Shown here in pieces: positions 12,601 through 26,492 of a stretch of DNA of 64,000 bases. Position numbers and translations under genes: made by a program. The notes under the pieces were generated by a model that was not told the DNA's origin, searched no databases, and worked only from the letters and a program-made list of their open reading frames with translations. The stretch's first letter is position 1. Every line of letters begins with the position of its first letter. Source of the DNA: Atopsyche davidsoni (Eukaryota; Arthropoda; Insecta; Trichoptera; Hydrobiosidae); the NCBI GenBank assembly GCA_022113835.1, contig JAILWY010000014.1, positions 14,753,501 to 14,817,500 on the forward strand. Direction: 5' to 3'.

Positions 12601-15600
12601 TCGACGCACACCACCTCCGCGTGAGCCGCGCGGGGCACCGACGAATGTTTACTTATTTACACATTTTACACCGAAACGTCTATTGTGGCTGAAACATTCA
12701 AATGTAAACGTTGACGTTATATAATACCCAAAAATCCATTCATTCGAACAATCGTAAAAAGTTAGTTAACACTAATATTCAAGTGTTTTGGTTCCGATGC
12801 TGGAATTGTTTTAGGAAAAAAAAAACATTCCTTTAAAATGGCGCCAGTACATGACGCGAGCTGACTCCGAGAGTCACAACATTCAGAGAATTGTGTCACT
12901 GTCAAAAGTCTTTCAATCGATTGATATAGGTTTAAATTGTAACTGATTTCTAAAAAGCAAAAAGTAAAAAGTAAAAAAATATAAATCATATCGATTGGAT
13001 TATTTTCACAATCTAAGTTGCTTGTGAAAATAAATCGATTGTGCCCATCACTGCCGTACACTGCATGCATACCATCACCCGAAATAATCACCGAGCTGTA
13101 TTCGAATATCCAAAGGTAAAAAGATCGGCTGGAGGATGTGGGCTGGATGAAAATCTGATAATTGCCTAATAAATATGAAATATACATTTGAAATCCCAAT
13201 ATGGGGAGCGGTAAATGGTATTGTAGCCGGTGCTGTGATTTATGTTAGAAATCATCAATGAAATGCACTTTATTGAAACTGTGCGCGTAGTTTATCTATC
13301 ACCTGCGCGCCCACCGCGCCGCCTCGCAACCAAATTACTGGAAATAATACAATTGAATTTATTCAGTGTATTTATTGCACATCCGACTTTGTGTCTTTAT
13401 TGGTGTCTTTATTTATATGCTGTTGTCTAATTGGTCAGATTCTTTCGCGCGCATGAACTTGACTAATCAAATTTGAGTAAATCAAGCATCGAGAGCTCTT
13501 ATCCCAACCCCATCCCGAGTGATAAATTTCAAACTGATGTAGTTTGTTCGTTAATGATTTAATGGAAATCGTTTTAACGTAGTTTATTAAATTAAGGGCG
13601 AGATGCTGCGGCGTTCATACGCGCCTGAAACGATGATACCGACGGATAATTCAAAGGATCTGGCACGTGACCTCTTCGCCTTTTTAAAGTATGAAGGATG
13701 TTTACCCAGAGATGCGACAACAAAAGCTTTTATACTGCATCGTCGCTGGCGTGACGCATCAGACGCGCCGCCGTTTCAGTGCACATTCATCATCGAGATC
13801 ACGCAGCGACCGGTTCTGATGGTGCACTTTTCGCGTTTGTACGGACGCTTGAATTATTTTTGCACAAGCGCCCATGCGCACACAAATGCACTGCATCTGC
13901 TACCACCAGTATGCCGTTTTTGTGTACGTTTTTAACGAAATTCAGGTTCAGGAGTTGACGAGTGGAACTTTAGCGCTTCATCTGTTACATTATATGCGTT
14001 AGTCCAGCTAATTTTTGATAAGTTGCATGCGGTTCACATAAACATTATTTGCCCTTATACATCTTTGAAGCAATTTGAACGTAGAATTTAAGCGTTTTTT
14101 TCTTATCAGATTATGTGCGCAATGCGTACACTAATACACTTTAAATTTGTTGTATGCATTGAGTGTATCCGTCAGTTTATACGCAAGCAGCATGTATATT
14201 CATGATAAAGAAAAAGCATGTTGTGATATTATCATTACGGGACATGTGGTCGAGCACCGGCTGCCGGGCCTGGAGGGGTTGGCGGTGTTTGTGTTTCGTC
14301 ACCTGCACGAGCTATCATATTTCTGAAGGCGATGTTTTGCTCTCCGAGGCTTGCGTGATCTCCGAGCTCGCGATTCCTCCGCGCCACACGACGCCTGCAA
14401 ATACTTAAATCTCCCCCCCTCTGCATTGTTTATGGCAGGTCTCTTGTTCGCCGAGTAAGCGAGTGTTCCGCGGGCTTTTGAGAGGAATTGCCCCTTATCA
14501 TTTTATGGCGCTCGCTCCACTTTAATGTGTCCCAAAGAACTAAAGCCCAGCCGGCCAGCTCGGGCCGGGTGACGCCCTCTAGAGCTTCTAGCACCCGAGT
14601 GCCAGGTTTCTCCACGTAACTTTGTGTATATATTTAAATTTTGCGGTAGAACATTTTTCTCAATAATATTATTTATAACATGTTAATATTATTTTTGTTC
14701 GTTTTAGATTATTAATGAAATGATAATTAATGAAAACTATTTTTTTTCTTTATTTGTGACATTAGTTAATGCACTGAGTATTTTATGAATTTGTTTTGAT
14801 TTCTAAATACGAGAATAGTCAATAGTATTTAAGTACTATGTGATTTTTTTATAATTTAATTTTCAAAGTACTGCAGTATAGATACTATTTTAAGATTTCC
14901 TGCAATGGCTAGTTCCCCCCGGGTTCTCTGTTGCGATGCAAGTCGCGTATCTGTTGAAATATTCGTAAACGACGGTCGTGCATTTAATTTGAAGTTTTAA
15001 TTGACGGTATTACTGATGAACTCGGTGGGAAAATAGTTTTAATGTGTGATTATCCATTGTAATAGTAAACTATATTTGTGTGAATTATTTAAATTTAAAT
15101 ACTTAACCATTTTCTTTATTAGTGGTGAACTAAGCTTTAATTTAAAGCGTGGAAAAATTACAGACTTTTAAATCATTTTCGTGGTTTTAAAGCAAGAATT
15201 TAAAAATCAGATTTGATGGCACGCTTTGGCGTTTATTTTATAAATATTCATGTATAAATTTTCAAAAATTGCTAATGCTTTAACAGGAAAATCGATTTAG
15301 GGGCACACTATATGAATGCAAGTTGATTTTTTAATTTCTGTCGATGTAGCGAGTATCAAATGTTCCCGTTATGACTCCACGTTAGCATCTAAATTTCAGC
15401 CAAATCTTTTCATAACAAATCATCATTACCCATAGAAAACCTGCTATGGGTGCTTTAACTGTAATTTTTTTAAATGGTTATTTCGAGCTCCCTTCACTCT
15501 CGTTGCTCAGAATCATTAAAACGGCTATTTTAAATTTGTAGCACTCGGAGGAGAGGGCCGGGGCGCCGCACCGTGGCCGATACTTCATTTTTAGGAAATC

Positions 15601-18600
15601 GCCGATTATCGTAAATCAATTCGTAAACCTTCGAAAAAGAGTGACTGTTGCACGCACTACTGCTGGGACGTAACCACCCGCCCACTGGAGCACCTGCCCG
15701 TACAACACATGCACAATGAGGAATCCTCTCGATCAACTATTCAGTTGACGGGTTGTGCCAGGTATATGCCAAATCACACAGGTTTGAATATGACTCAAAT
15801 GTTTAGTCAGTCTTTTTATTATTTTTTAGAAATTTACTCGTGATGTTTTCAGTGTGATAACACCAAAATAAACGTATGTAACATACCAAATAGCCAACTA
15901 AGATAAGCTGAAATAGTAGTCTTTTAATCACCCTTCTCTAGAAGAGCCGCCTGGAGATGTGAAGGAGAGGTGGGGATGTTGTATTTAAAGCGACCAGAGC
16001 TGAATGCGGCTCAAATTTGCTACGATTGCTACTCGAACGCGAACCACTGAAAACTGTGCAACACCTTTATCTGAGACTGATTATGCTCAAAGGGTTATCG
16101 TTAAGCGTCATATTTTATTTAGCACGTAAACAAAATAAGCGTGTGCGCATAGTCCAATGTCTCTATGATGTGATTTTATGTTAAGTTTTCTTTCAAAAGG
16201 TTAAATCTTTTAGTATGAAAATATAAATCATCGATTACAAAGAATATTTCCCAAACAAATAGTTCAAAGCCCTTCACCACCCGCGCTGTCGGCCCGGCGG
16301 AGCACACCTCGGGTCACGATTTAATTCCATACTTAGAGCGTGGCAACGGCGCGCATAAATCAAATTATTTAGAAACCTGAACTGAACTTAATACGATAAG
16401 GTTCTCATTACAACAGTGCTATTAAATTGTACTCATGTACTCATTCCTTGTACCCTTGGATATGGTATAGAAAGCGCCGCTGGCCGTGCCGATGCCGTAT
16501 TGTGAGATGTGACCAAAGGGTCGACAGCCGGGCTAGTGCCGGGTCAACTGCAGTAACAGTCCAAGAACCTGAAAACTACAATCCTTTTTTTCTTGTTTAT
16601 TTTAGTATGGATATTTTCTGTACTGTTATTTTTTAAAATTAATACCAACTCGTCTTTCAAATTTGATTTCCAGATAAAAATAGCGAGGCTCGTGTCTCGT
16701 TTGATTTGTTTTGTTTTTTTTTTAAAGATTTTTTAACTACACCTTTTCATGTTGTATCTTCGTCTGTTCTTGGGTTAGGTTAGAATAGAGCTTTTGTTTC
16801 TATTACCATATGTTCTGAAGATAACCGGGTTCCTTGCTGACTGCTGGGTAACGGGATCGATTAGTAAATTGTCTCCAGGTTTTAATAAAAATAAAACCAT
16901 AAAAAAACGTAGATTGTAGTTTTCTTTCAATGTACCAAGCCGAGCACAGCTGAAGGCATCCGCAGTCGCTTCGACCCGCTTCCCTACCTGCCTACCATTC
17001 TGGCAAAAAACTAAAAGTATCTGCTACTTTAACGAAGCAGAGACGCGCTTAACTTATCGGAGTCTTCTATCATCTCTAGTCCACGCCCGCCGCAGTTTCC
17101 CAATGTTCGATATGCTAAGTGGTGTAAAGTAGGCGATCGAAATTATTTTTATGTCCGCGCAAGCACTGCGTAGAAATTTATCGGTTTCTAATGACTCCGA
17201 ATTTGGGTCAAATATCATAACGCGCTTTAATCCCGCATTGAGAAATCTCCATTCTTTGCGCTCAATGGTGGGAGCGTTCCCCATAATCGATTAATGAAAA
17301 TATATTTTTTGTATTCGTATTTCCTCCCATACTTTTTAAATTGTACTCAATGGGCTATCGAAGCACTTCGGCTTGCCCGTATGTCACACAAGCAAAATTG
17401 CAGCTTAAAAAAAGAAAAGTGTTAAAGATGCAGAAGTGGTGCAGCTAAAATCAACTTTTAAAAAATCTATTCATCATAGAGTTGCCAAAATGAATTGAAA
17501 GTCACTACCAACATGATATACGAGTATGTTATGTTTCACGATTTGATACAACTTGCTCTACAAAATTAATTTTAATTGTGCATTTCTGATGGAACCAATA
17601 AGTTGATCATGTAGAACTTTCTAAAGGTTTTGGCTTTTTTAAAGGACTTTTATTTTATTCTTACCTACAGAGTTGTTTCACATACGATGGTAGAAATTTA
17701 ATGATAGTTAGTAAATATTTTCTCCTCATTATTGCGTAACTAGTCAGTAATCAGTTGCTAGTATATAAGTAATCATGTCTTATGCGATTCAGCTTTTCAG
17801 ACGCAAGCTTATAAATTTTCAATAAAGATTTTTTGAAAACATCGGTAGTTTTCAAATATTGTATTTTATTTATATGCGAATTTATTTCCTTCTGATATTG
17901 GCCCTCGGAGCAATGCGTGTCTCTTCACTCGTGTGCGCGTTACTCGTTCCAAACGACACAGTGGCGCCAGCAGGTATCGTAGCTGTCAGGGAACTCCGCC
18001 AGCCTGGCCGGGTTTCTTATACCCGGCAGACGCGGGCCCAACGTCCCGAGATTTCTCGTCCATTGCAACATTACCTCTTTAAATCTCCTCGTAACTTCGG
18101 TCTCCCATCTCCATTTTCGTTAGCCGCATGCACTACCTCCTTCGTGCTCCGCGCCAAGGGAATCGGATTCGGTTTCGCCTACGCGGGGCCGCCTCCCTGT
18201 CCCCGCCCCCGCCCCTGCCGCCGACCCACGCCGGGACCCGTTGGCTACAGATTTAGTAACCGTATTGGCCTCTAAATTACCGATATTAAATCTACAGGCT
18301 TAAGTCAAAATTAAACCCTAATCTGGCCTAACCGAATCTCGTAATATATATATTTTTCTCCATGAGTCAATAATAACTCAGACTTCCTGTAGAGTTACCG
18401 CCGCAAGAAGGCCGCACCCGATCTCTCCACTAATATACGCTAGCAACATATATATTTTAGATTTAATATCCATTTCCATAACAGAAGACGATGATCGATA
18501 TTTTTGTTTGTCAAACGACCGACCTCGGTTCCGCGAGCGTCCGCCTGCGCGGCTGCTTATCGTGAACCGTCTCCTGGATAATTCGTCCCATCGGTAATCT

Positions 18601-21600
18601 ATTTTTAGAATGTGCTCTACTAATTCATAAAGATTTCCAAGCAAAATCAAATTCAATCTATTTTGCAACTTCAAAAGACGACAGCGTTTAACCCGCTAGC
18701 TATAGCGATCTCGTAAGATTCCTTGCTCAAGACAGAATATTACTAAATAAATACAAATTTTAACCATTAAAAAAATAAGCTGACAATAATAGTAAGTAAA
18801 TTTTATTTTAATAAATAAATAATAAGCGCAGGCATATATATTTTATTGCATTAAAAAAAAGTAAACATTTTTATTTAAATCGATATGAATAAATTTTAGT
18901 TACCTAGAAATCCTTTATCATTGTGCGATGGTGCACACCGCTCACCGATATTCTATAACAAGGCTACATTGCATATTGGCGGTTTGGTTGAAAATGAATA
19001 AAAGTATTTACTGGCGCAGTGCACGCATCACACGCAGTCCACACCGCATGCCCTGCTGATGCCCCGCTGATGCCCATTCGCCGCGGTGTATTATTGGACA
19101 CGGAAATGCAGTTCTCCAGAATAGCCCGGGCGCTCCAGCGGGGGGCGTCGGGGTCGGGCGCGTGCATCGCCGCAAGCCGGCCAGCAAGGAATGGCCACCG
19201 GGAAGTGCTCACCCATTCTTAGTCATTTTTAATATGACCCACAAACTGATCACGGTTGTAGTGGATCATTGCGCTGTTTCCGCTGTGCCGCTTCCTAACC
19301 GTCGCAGTCTTCACACTCCCCGATTTCAAAATTATATATACCGAGTGCCGTTTTGCGCCAAACTAGTCAGCCGTTCAACGCTTGGGCCTCTTTTGTGTGT
19401 ATTCTAACATAAATATAATCGGAATAAAGCTACACGGTTGAAAGAAAATTAGGAAGTCGCTTTTAAGAAAATTGCTAAGATATTGGAAGTATTGTAGAGA
19501 AAGAGGGTTGGCGAGCAAGCGGTGCCGGCTCCGTCGGCCGCGTACGGTTCGACACGACTCTGCTGTAGTTCGTTTTGTGTTCAGAGAAATCATTTCGTTC
19601 AGAGTAGTGCTGCGGTATTCATTCCAGACTGAGACAGGTGGAGCACTCGTCTAGTAATCTAGTAATAATGCGTCAATAGTCAAGCTCCGGCGGGCACTAT
19701 TGATGTTATTAAATCGCATCAAGTTCTTTGAATCGTCGGATGTCTTTCTTGCGTCAGTTCAATTATCTCCAAAATTTAACTCTAATGACCCAAACATTTA
19801 AACAAAATAACTCACCTTCCAGCGCCGGTTGACGACCGTACAAAAAATATTAAATTTAATATGTATGTTTTTCATTAAATGCTCATAATGCGCCCGTTCG
19901 GGTTTAAAATTCACTGCACGCGTCTCTACCTTCCGGAAGACATGTCGGAGATCGTTTCGTGCGGCATTTTGGAAGAACGACGTCTCCGTGCTATTGAACT
20001 CTATTGCGTCGTTAGTAAAATATGCAATTAATCTTAATAATGCGAAGTACTCATACTTTTAGAGCGTTCACAACTGTCACATATATTTTATACTTGAAAT
20101 GCCGATGATATTTATTTAGGTTCTGAGCAGTCAGAATGTGTGACAACCGCATGTGTATTTGGTCGTTGACATCTTGAAGTGCAGCGCTTTGTGTTTTCTG
20201 CCTCGCCCGGGACAGGCACTCGTCCCCGGCTCCTGAGGAAATATAAGCGACCTCTGAATGCGGACTTATCATTTTAGGTCATAAAATATAAATAATTACA
20301 AATATGTAGTCATCACTATAAAGACCAAAAGCAATATGTTTAAAAAATACATAAAAGTAATATCATCAAACAACTTATAAAACTTTAAAAAATAACGCAG
20401 AGGGATGAAATAATTAAATAACCTTTCAGGAAGGAAACATTTTGCAAAAGCTATAAATATTTATCTTGATATATGTATTGTATAATTTTGATATTACATA
20501 ATATTGCTAAGTCGCAACCCACAATTCGACGAGTCTGTCAAGAAAAGTCGACCACTACTTGGCATCTCAACGCGAATATCATATTAACAATTTTCATAAA
20601 ATATGAACAGCAAACGGCGACGATTTCTTACATTTCCCAAGAAATTTTATGATGACACTCGGAAGTTTTATTATTATCAATATGCAGAATAGCTTTTTGC
20701 TGAATTTAAACTTAATAATTGGTTTTGAATTTAATAAAATATACACATTAAAAAAATACTGTACATTGTAAAGACCACAATTAATATTACAATGTAATCA
20801 GCGGAGCTATGTTAACTAAGTAATGATTCTTATTAAAAATATTTTTCAATAAACGCAAAACAGCGAATGGGTAAGAATCGCTGTTTGGTTTTAAACAATA
20901 GAATTACACGCTCGCTTGTGCTTCAGGAGCGGGCGCGGCCAGGGGCTCTTCAAATGCATAATTATCATCCAACTCCGTTGAATTTTTATGCAAACACGTT
21001 TTGGTGTATTTTTGTACCGGGTCAATTGTAATTTTTGATGAGAAAAGCATATTACACAATTATATTATTCAACCGTAAAAAAATATACTCTTGCAGAGGA
21101 CATGCAAGCGGTAGAAGCGAACAGAGGCAACGCGGCCGTCCGGCTCGTCGGGTCCCCGCTGCACGCGGGTATGACAGAAAACCCGCGTTGCAGAGGGCAT
21201 TTTTTGAATAATTTAATTTCGCCTGAACCTGAAGTCGAAGTATAAGTTTGCCAGGGGGGAGGATGGAGGCGGACGGTCTCGGTTATCGCCGCGATAAGGC
21301 CCGGAAGCGCCTCCGCCTGGGCTCAGTCGCCGCGCGTCGTCGGCCCGCGAGGAGCTCCGCCGCGCTCGTCTCCGCCTCCGACTTAAGTATCGCGTATTAT
21401 CCAGCATATATAGGTGACGTGCAGTGAACTTCTAATCTGGATATTCAGTTTTATTTTCCTATTAAATACGAGTCATAAGTATCGTCGAAGCGAAAATTAA
21501 TTTGGTTTTTGTTTATTGTCACCTGTTGACGGCTGGAGGTTTCCGTCGAAGGCGGTAACGAACGACTCCGCCGATTCGAGTGACGTTCCCGACGTTACTG

Positions 21601-22385
21601 CGAGGGATTGTATATAATAATATAAAAGCATACCCAAAAGTTGATAAGTTAATAGTTCGCTCTTTGTGTGGATGACGTGATCGCGGGGAAAAACACGTGT
21701 CATAGTGACTCTCGAGTGATTTTATTTGTTACAAAGAAAACATATTTGATATATTTTTGTGTGGTCTCGCGTCCTCGGTTACTTTGACCGATGTCAATGC
21801 GAAGAATATTTTTGCGCCCAGTCCCCGCCACGAAAACTTCGCCAGTTCTTCCAGGAGGTCGCTTTGCATTTACAAATCTTTACTTGTCAACAAAATTATA
21901 TTGAATTCAGCCGAATCGTTACAAAACTCCACAAATGTTTTTATTCACCCGAGGCCTCTTTAGTATACTTAAATGATACTTAAACTACATTTTTGATGTA
22001 AATACATGTATTTGTTGTAAATTAGGGATAATTAGTTTTTATAGTTTGTAGTAATTCATTTAATGTGTAACATTTAGGATGCTGTATGTAGTGCGGGTCA
22101 TTGTCGATCCATAGTAATGTTTAAAAAAAAAATTCAATTGAATTGTGTATTTGCGACGCTTACCCTCACTGAGCGCCGAGTCAGTTGCGACGGTGCGCAA
22201 TACTTTAACCAATTCGTTTTATCGTTTTTCGGACATTGACGATGAATGTATCAATAGTAGTATTCATTGCATTAATATTGGCAGGTGCTTTGATGTAATC
22301 CAAGGATTTATTTTTTGTAAGCCCAGTGAAATGTGAAAGTGAAATTTTAAATAAACGATAAGAAGCACCTGCCATTTCTCATTAA
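3636..22385. other. Noncoding, probable long 5' intron or intergenic DNA
   Basis: About 18.7 kb with no convincing coding exon on either strand. The longest frames (5661-6086 minus; 17859-18275 plus; 12762-13199 minus; 13603-13935 plus) show no family motifs and have shadow-frame composition. Contents are a G run near 4428-4446, GC-rich blocks around 6250-6450, 19020-19200 and 21100-21400, a CT run near 12554-12572, and small hairpins at 8398-8425 and 11038-11058. The GC blocks could be regulatory, but nothing proves it. Confidence 0.45.
8398..8425. repeat. Short perfect hairpin
   Basis: Ten-base arms (acgctagctc and its exact reverse complement) flank an 8-base loop. It stands out in GC content from the AT-rich surroundings. 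It has no downstream U-run or gene context that would give it a role. Confidence 0.6.
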
Positions 22386-22543
22386 GTGACGACACGGCGG
22401 TTGTTGCACCTGAAGTCCGACAGGAAGTTTACAAAGACCGTTTCCGGGATTATTGGCGATATAATTAGTCAGCTCGTCTGGAGCAGCCGGACGAAGAACT
22501 CGCGCTTCATGGCGGTGTTCCTGGAGCCACCCTTCTTTATCAT
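22386..22543 (+). CDS. Candidate first coding exon of the TRIM-NHL gene (ATG at 22509)
   Basis: An ATG at 22509 opens a frame reading MAVFLEPPFFI and stops, two bases into a codon, at a strong donor (AT/gtaagt, intron from 22544). The next detected exon starts at 37274 with the one base needed to finish ATG, then reads ARLGGGG into the Met at 37296. The join is therefore in phase and adds 19 residues to the TRIM-NHL protein. Upstream of the ATG the same frame stays open for 41 codons back to a TAA at 22383, without another ATG, so the upper boundary is uncertain and an earlier coding exon is possible. In-phase joining has a one-in-three chance of being accidental. Evidence is splice signal, phase and strand only. 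Confidence 0.45.
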
Positions 22544-25500
22544 GTAAGTTTTTTTTCTATTGGTGTGTTAATAGGTTTATTTTGTAAAACCCCATCTTTA
22601 ACGATAGCCAATTGAATAAAAATAAAGAGTGTGGTGAGGAAAGCTGTATTTTCAGAGTATTGTCAGGCCTGATTCTAAGTTGATAATGTTGTTCTTTATT
22701 TTATTATGATATTTTTTGTGAGCCATTTATTATTTCTATTTTTTACATAAATCGATTTATCGATTACGCATGTGGTTTATTCACTTATTCCAAAATGTGT
22801 AACATTCAAACAAGTATTTTAGGGGCTATTGAATTCAACATACATATTCATTAACACCCATTGATTATTCTATTTATGTATTCAATATTCAAAGATTAGT
22901 AATTATCATATTAAATTGTATATTAGAATAAATAGGTTTTTAATTAAAAATGAACAACAAAATCAAATCGATTATTATAGTCGTTACGACATTGTATGTC
23001 AAAACTATTGATGTATTCTGACACAAAAGGTTTTCATGTTAATAAAAATAAAGTTTGTCAAGTATAATAAGCATTAAGGCAGGCACCCTCCCCGCGGCAA
23101 TGGCGATTGGCGACTGCTGCATTCTTCATGAACCACTTCCTCCGTCAGGAATGTCTTTGTCAACAAACTGACGAATATGTGACCCACCGAGCTGGCCAGT
23201 GGCGTGCATCAACTAGGCACAGTCAATTATAAACCGTATGTTTAGGATAAATAAACTTTATTTTTTACTATTAAAATTCTCATTCTAAATATCGCTGCCT
23301 GTCACCGTGTAATGCACTGAACGTGTTCAATATTTTTTTCATACTAATAATTTTTATTTCAAATTTCCCTTAACTCTCCCCGCAGCAGTGGTGCATTGGG
23401 AGTTGCCATGTACAACCCCTGGCGCGGTCGCATCATCAGTAACCAGGTGTATTTTTCAATTGATTGAAAGTTTTGAAATAAAATATTTGGCAGTATTAAA
23501 ATACAAGGAGCAACGTACTTATATGTGTCCTTGTCAATACGCTTTCTCAAATGATTACACAGGTGGAAGCAGTCATCGCTAATTAATTATTACAATTTAA
23601 ACATGATTTGAATTATTTTATACCGTAGTGATTTATTTGTACATTGTTGTATATCGGTTTATAATACATAAAAAAAAACTGCACGGATTAAGTTTACAAG
23701 TAGACTGCTTGTAGAAATTATTTTCTTTATTTAAATCAAACATTAAGTGCAAGAAATGATACAAATAAAAAATATGTTAAGCAATCGTTTCATTTGTTTT
23801 TCATTGTTTGTAAATGTGTGCGTGTAAATGTTTTGACGGTTCTCTTCCACGCCCGGAGGCAAAACTCTCCGCACGCCACCGGCGCTGCGACACTTTAATC
23901 TAGTGGTCATCGGCAATCGTGCGTATCGGTGACTGTATAATTATCTTGCGCCTCAATGTGCTCGGATCTATTCGCGCTTCTTCGGCAGAATTCGGAATGA
24001 TTTCCGTGCGTTATGTACAGCTAGTATGAAAATGTGAAAATATTAGCTCAAAATCATACGAGTAGCTGTATCTTGACCAAAAAGTAAGAAATGGTCGATT
24101 ATTGTTTCTTATACTTCAAATAATAAATTAATAATAATGAAAATAACGCGCTGCAAATTTTTAAAGGTTTTTGGCTCACTTCGATATTTAACAAATACAC
24201 CTGGCTAGTTATTTTTACCCGAAAGCAATAAATTGTTTTGTTTTTAGTTTTGTAATATTATTGAAGTTTGGAATTTTCGGTTAGATACGTACTAATTAAT
24301 TAAAAAACTTATTTGTTCACTGTGTAAAATTATTTGAAAAAAATGCGCCACGTATTGTCTCGAGGAAGTCCGCGGCTTCCTCGGGGACCTACTCATGAAT
24401 TCACTGCATCTGTTTAATTATCTTACATTAACGTTATGTGCGTAATCTGCATTAAACGCGCTCGGCGCTGTGCAATGTAGATTAGGCACACACCGGAGAC
24501 CGAGTGGTGGGGGTTCCTGGAAATATTAAATAATACACTCGCGTGTGCTGGTGGCGGGATAGACAAGCAGAAGCCGCTTAATACAGCAGCTTCTCCAAAT
24601 ACGTAAAACTAAGGAGTAATGAATCAGGTTTTATTTTACTTATAAGAAATGAAACAAGACACCAGGTAGTGGTTTATTTCGTTTACATTAGATTTTATTA
24701 CTTATTGAATTTCATATTGTTTTTCTATTTTAAGATAATAATGCAACTGCTACTTTGTAGCAGTGAAAAGTATCTGCAATTTCGACGCAGTAGAACCGCC
24801 CGTCACTTATGTGTACCTGCGCCGGGCTTCCTGTCTTTGTGGCGAATGTTTATTCAAGGAATACTTGCACAACAGCTGCTCCGAACTAGAGCGGCCGTAC
24901 CCACTTGTTTATATAATAACGGAAGAGAATCCTTAAGGCCGTATCCAGACTCAGCGTTGAGCAGGTGCGAGTAGAGGACGGTTTATCCTTTGGACGGTGT
25001 GTCCACGCATGTCGACCGCCATCAACATAATGCTGCTGTGGTATAAATATAAATTAGCCCAACCACTTACGGGATGGACACTTTATACTGGGACGCTGAA
25101 AGCTATTTCGCCCTGCATAGGGATTCTCAAACTCTGGGGTAGCAGGGTTTTACAAACTTTTTGTTTTACAAAATAAGTCATTATTTTTAATTATCATAAA
25201 AAAAACTCAGTCATTGAATACGATTCAGCCTTTCCTTTTCGGGCGAGACCGTGAGTTCTGGATGCACATGGCGAGGGGTCATCTCGCTCCCTGCAGGGAC
25301 TCCCCCGCGTCGCTCCAATCTGAATATAATGAATCGAGACTCGCGACAATGGCGCTTGATTGACTCCGCGAGTTGAACTCCATTACGGCGCAGCCCCCCG
25401 CGTCCCCCGCGCCCCCCGACGCTGAAAAATCCCTGCGATTGTTTAGCTAATCAACTTTTATTATTTCACAAGTGTTACTTTTCAACTTCTCCAGTACCGT

Positions 25501-26462
25501 ACGCTCGGTTTTGATCGTTCCGGTTTAATCAAATAAAAATATGCACGTATCCCTCCTGCTTTCGCTGTGCAGCGTTATGTCGCTTCTTTTTATTTTGATA
25601 GACCCATGTCATATTTTTGGATAATACCATGTCTTTTGAGACAAACTTATTTGTATACTACCTACCGTAAGTGTTTGTGTTAAATCATTCCCCTCAACTA
25701 CAATTCTAATGCACCAACCCTATTAACTAGCGAATCTCAGTTCAGTGATTTATATTTTCTAAATGCCCACATTTTATTAAATAATTAACCGTCGTGTTCT
25801 TAAACCCACCGCACGCCACTGGATCAGACATTCTTGCGCGCATTATCAATCATGCTTTTTTATGATTATAATAATAACGGTCGTTGATTAATATAATTTT
25901 TAAATTCATTTTATTTAAGGCGGATTCTGGTGCGTTGAAAGGAAGATCGTTTGTGAAATTTATGAGTCGCCCCTGGCTACTTTCCTACATTATATTGATG
26001 ACTCTCTCTTCGTGGCCGTTCAGATCCAATAATATTTATGTCGGCTGCTGCATAGCAGCGCCGCCGCTCGGAAGGAGACGACCAGCTGATTATAATCGCT
26101 ATTGATGCATTCTAAACATTGCTATATGCATATTTTTAAAAACAATTTAAATTGACACTTGGCTGAAGCCTGCAGAGCTTGCTTCTATCTATATAAAAAC
26201 TACTCGCCAGTAGTGTTTCTTGTCGGTGTCACTACTTTATTCATCGACGATTTTTGATTCGTACTTTTAAAGAGTAGTTTACCAAAGGGAATAATATAAG
26301 AAGCCTTAAAGCGATTGGCTCTGGGTATAATTAAATTATGTTCTACTAAAACCGAACCGTAACCGAGACACGTTTGGTTAGCATGTTGGTAAAATATTAA
26401 AAATGGCACGGTTGCTACATTAGTCGATTTAATAATACTTGTTTTTCATGTATCAAATTATT

Positions 26463-26492
26463 AATTTGTTTTTTCTTTACTTGCAGGTGAGT
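26463..26492 (+). promoter_or_regulatory. Candidate recursive splice site inside the long intron
   Basis: A long T-rich tract (aatttgttttttctttacttg) ends in CAG at 26484-26486 and is followed without a gap by GTGAGT at 26487-26492. The arrangement is the same as at 3630 and lies on the same strand. It sits 3.9 kb into the proposed 14.7-kb intron of the TRIM-NHL gene, the sort of position where such ratcheting points are known in insects. Removal of 22544-26486 first would regenerate a donor at 26487. Confidence 0.6.

Noticed and set aside
16770..16790. Telomere-like TTAGG units
   Set aside because: Only two adjacent units (gggttaggttag) occur here, and two more near 61705 in reverse. This is far too short for telomeric insertion.
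17859..18275. 138-codon plus-strand frame with a Pro/Arg-rich end
   Set aside because: The apparent hydrophobic start followed by Pro/Arg runs comes from C-rich DNA. No splice signals or family match.
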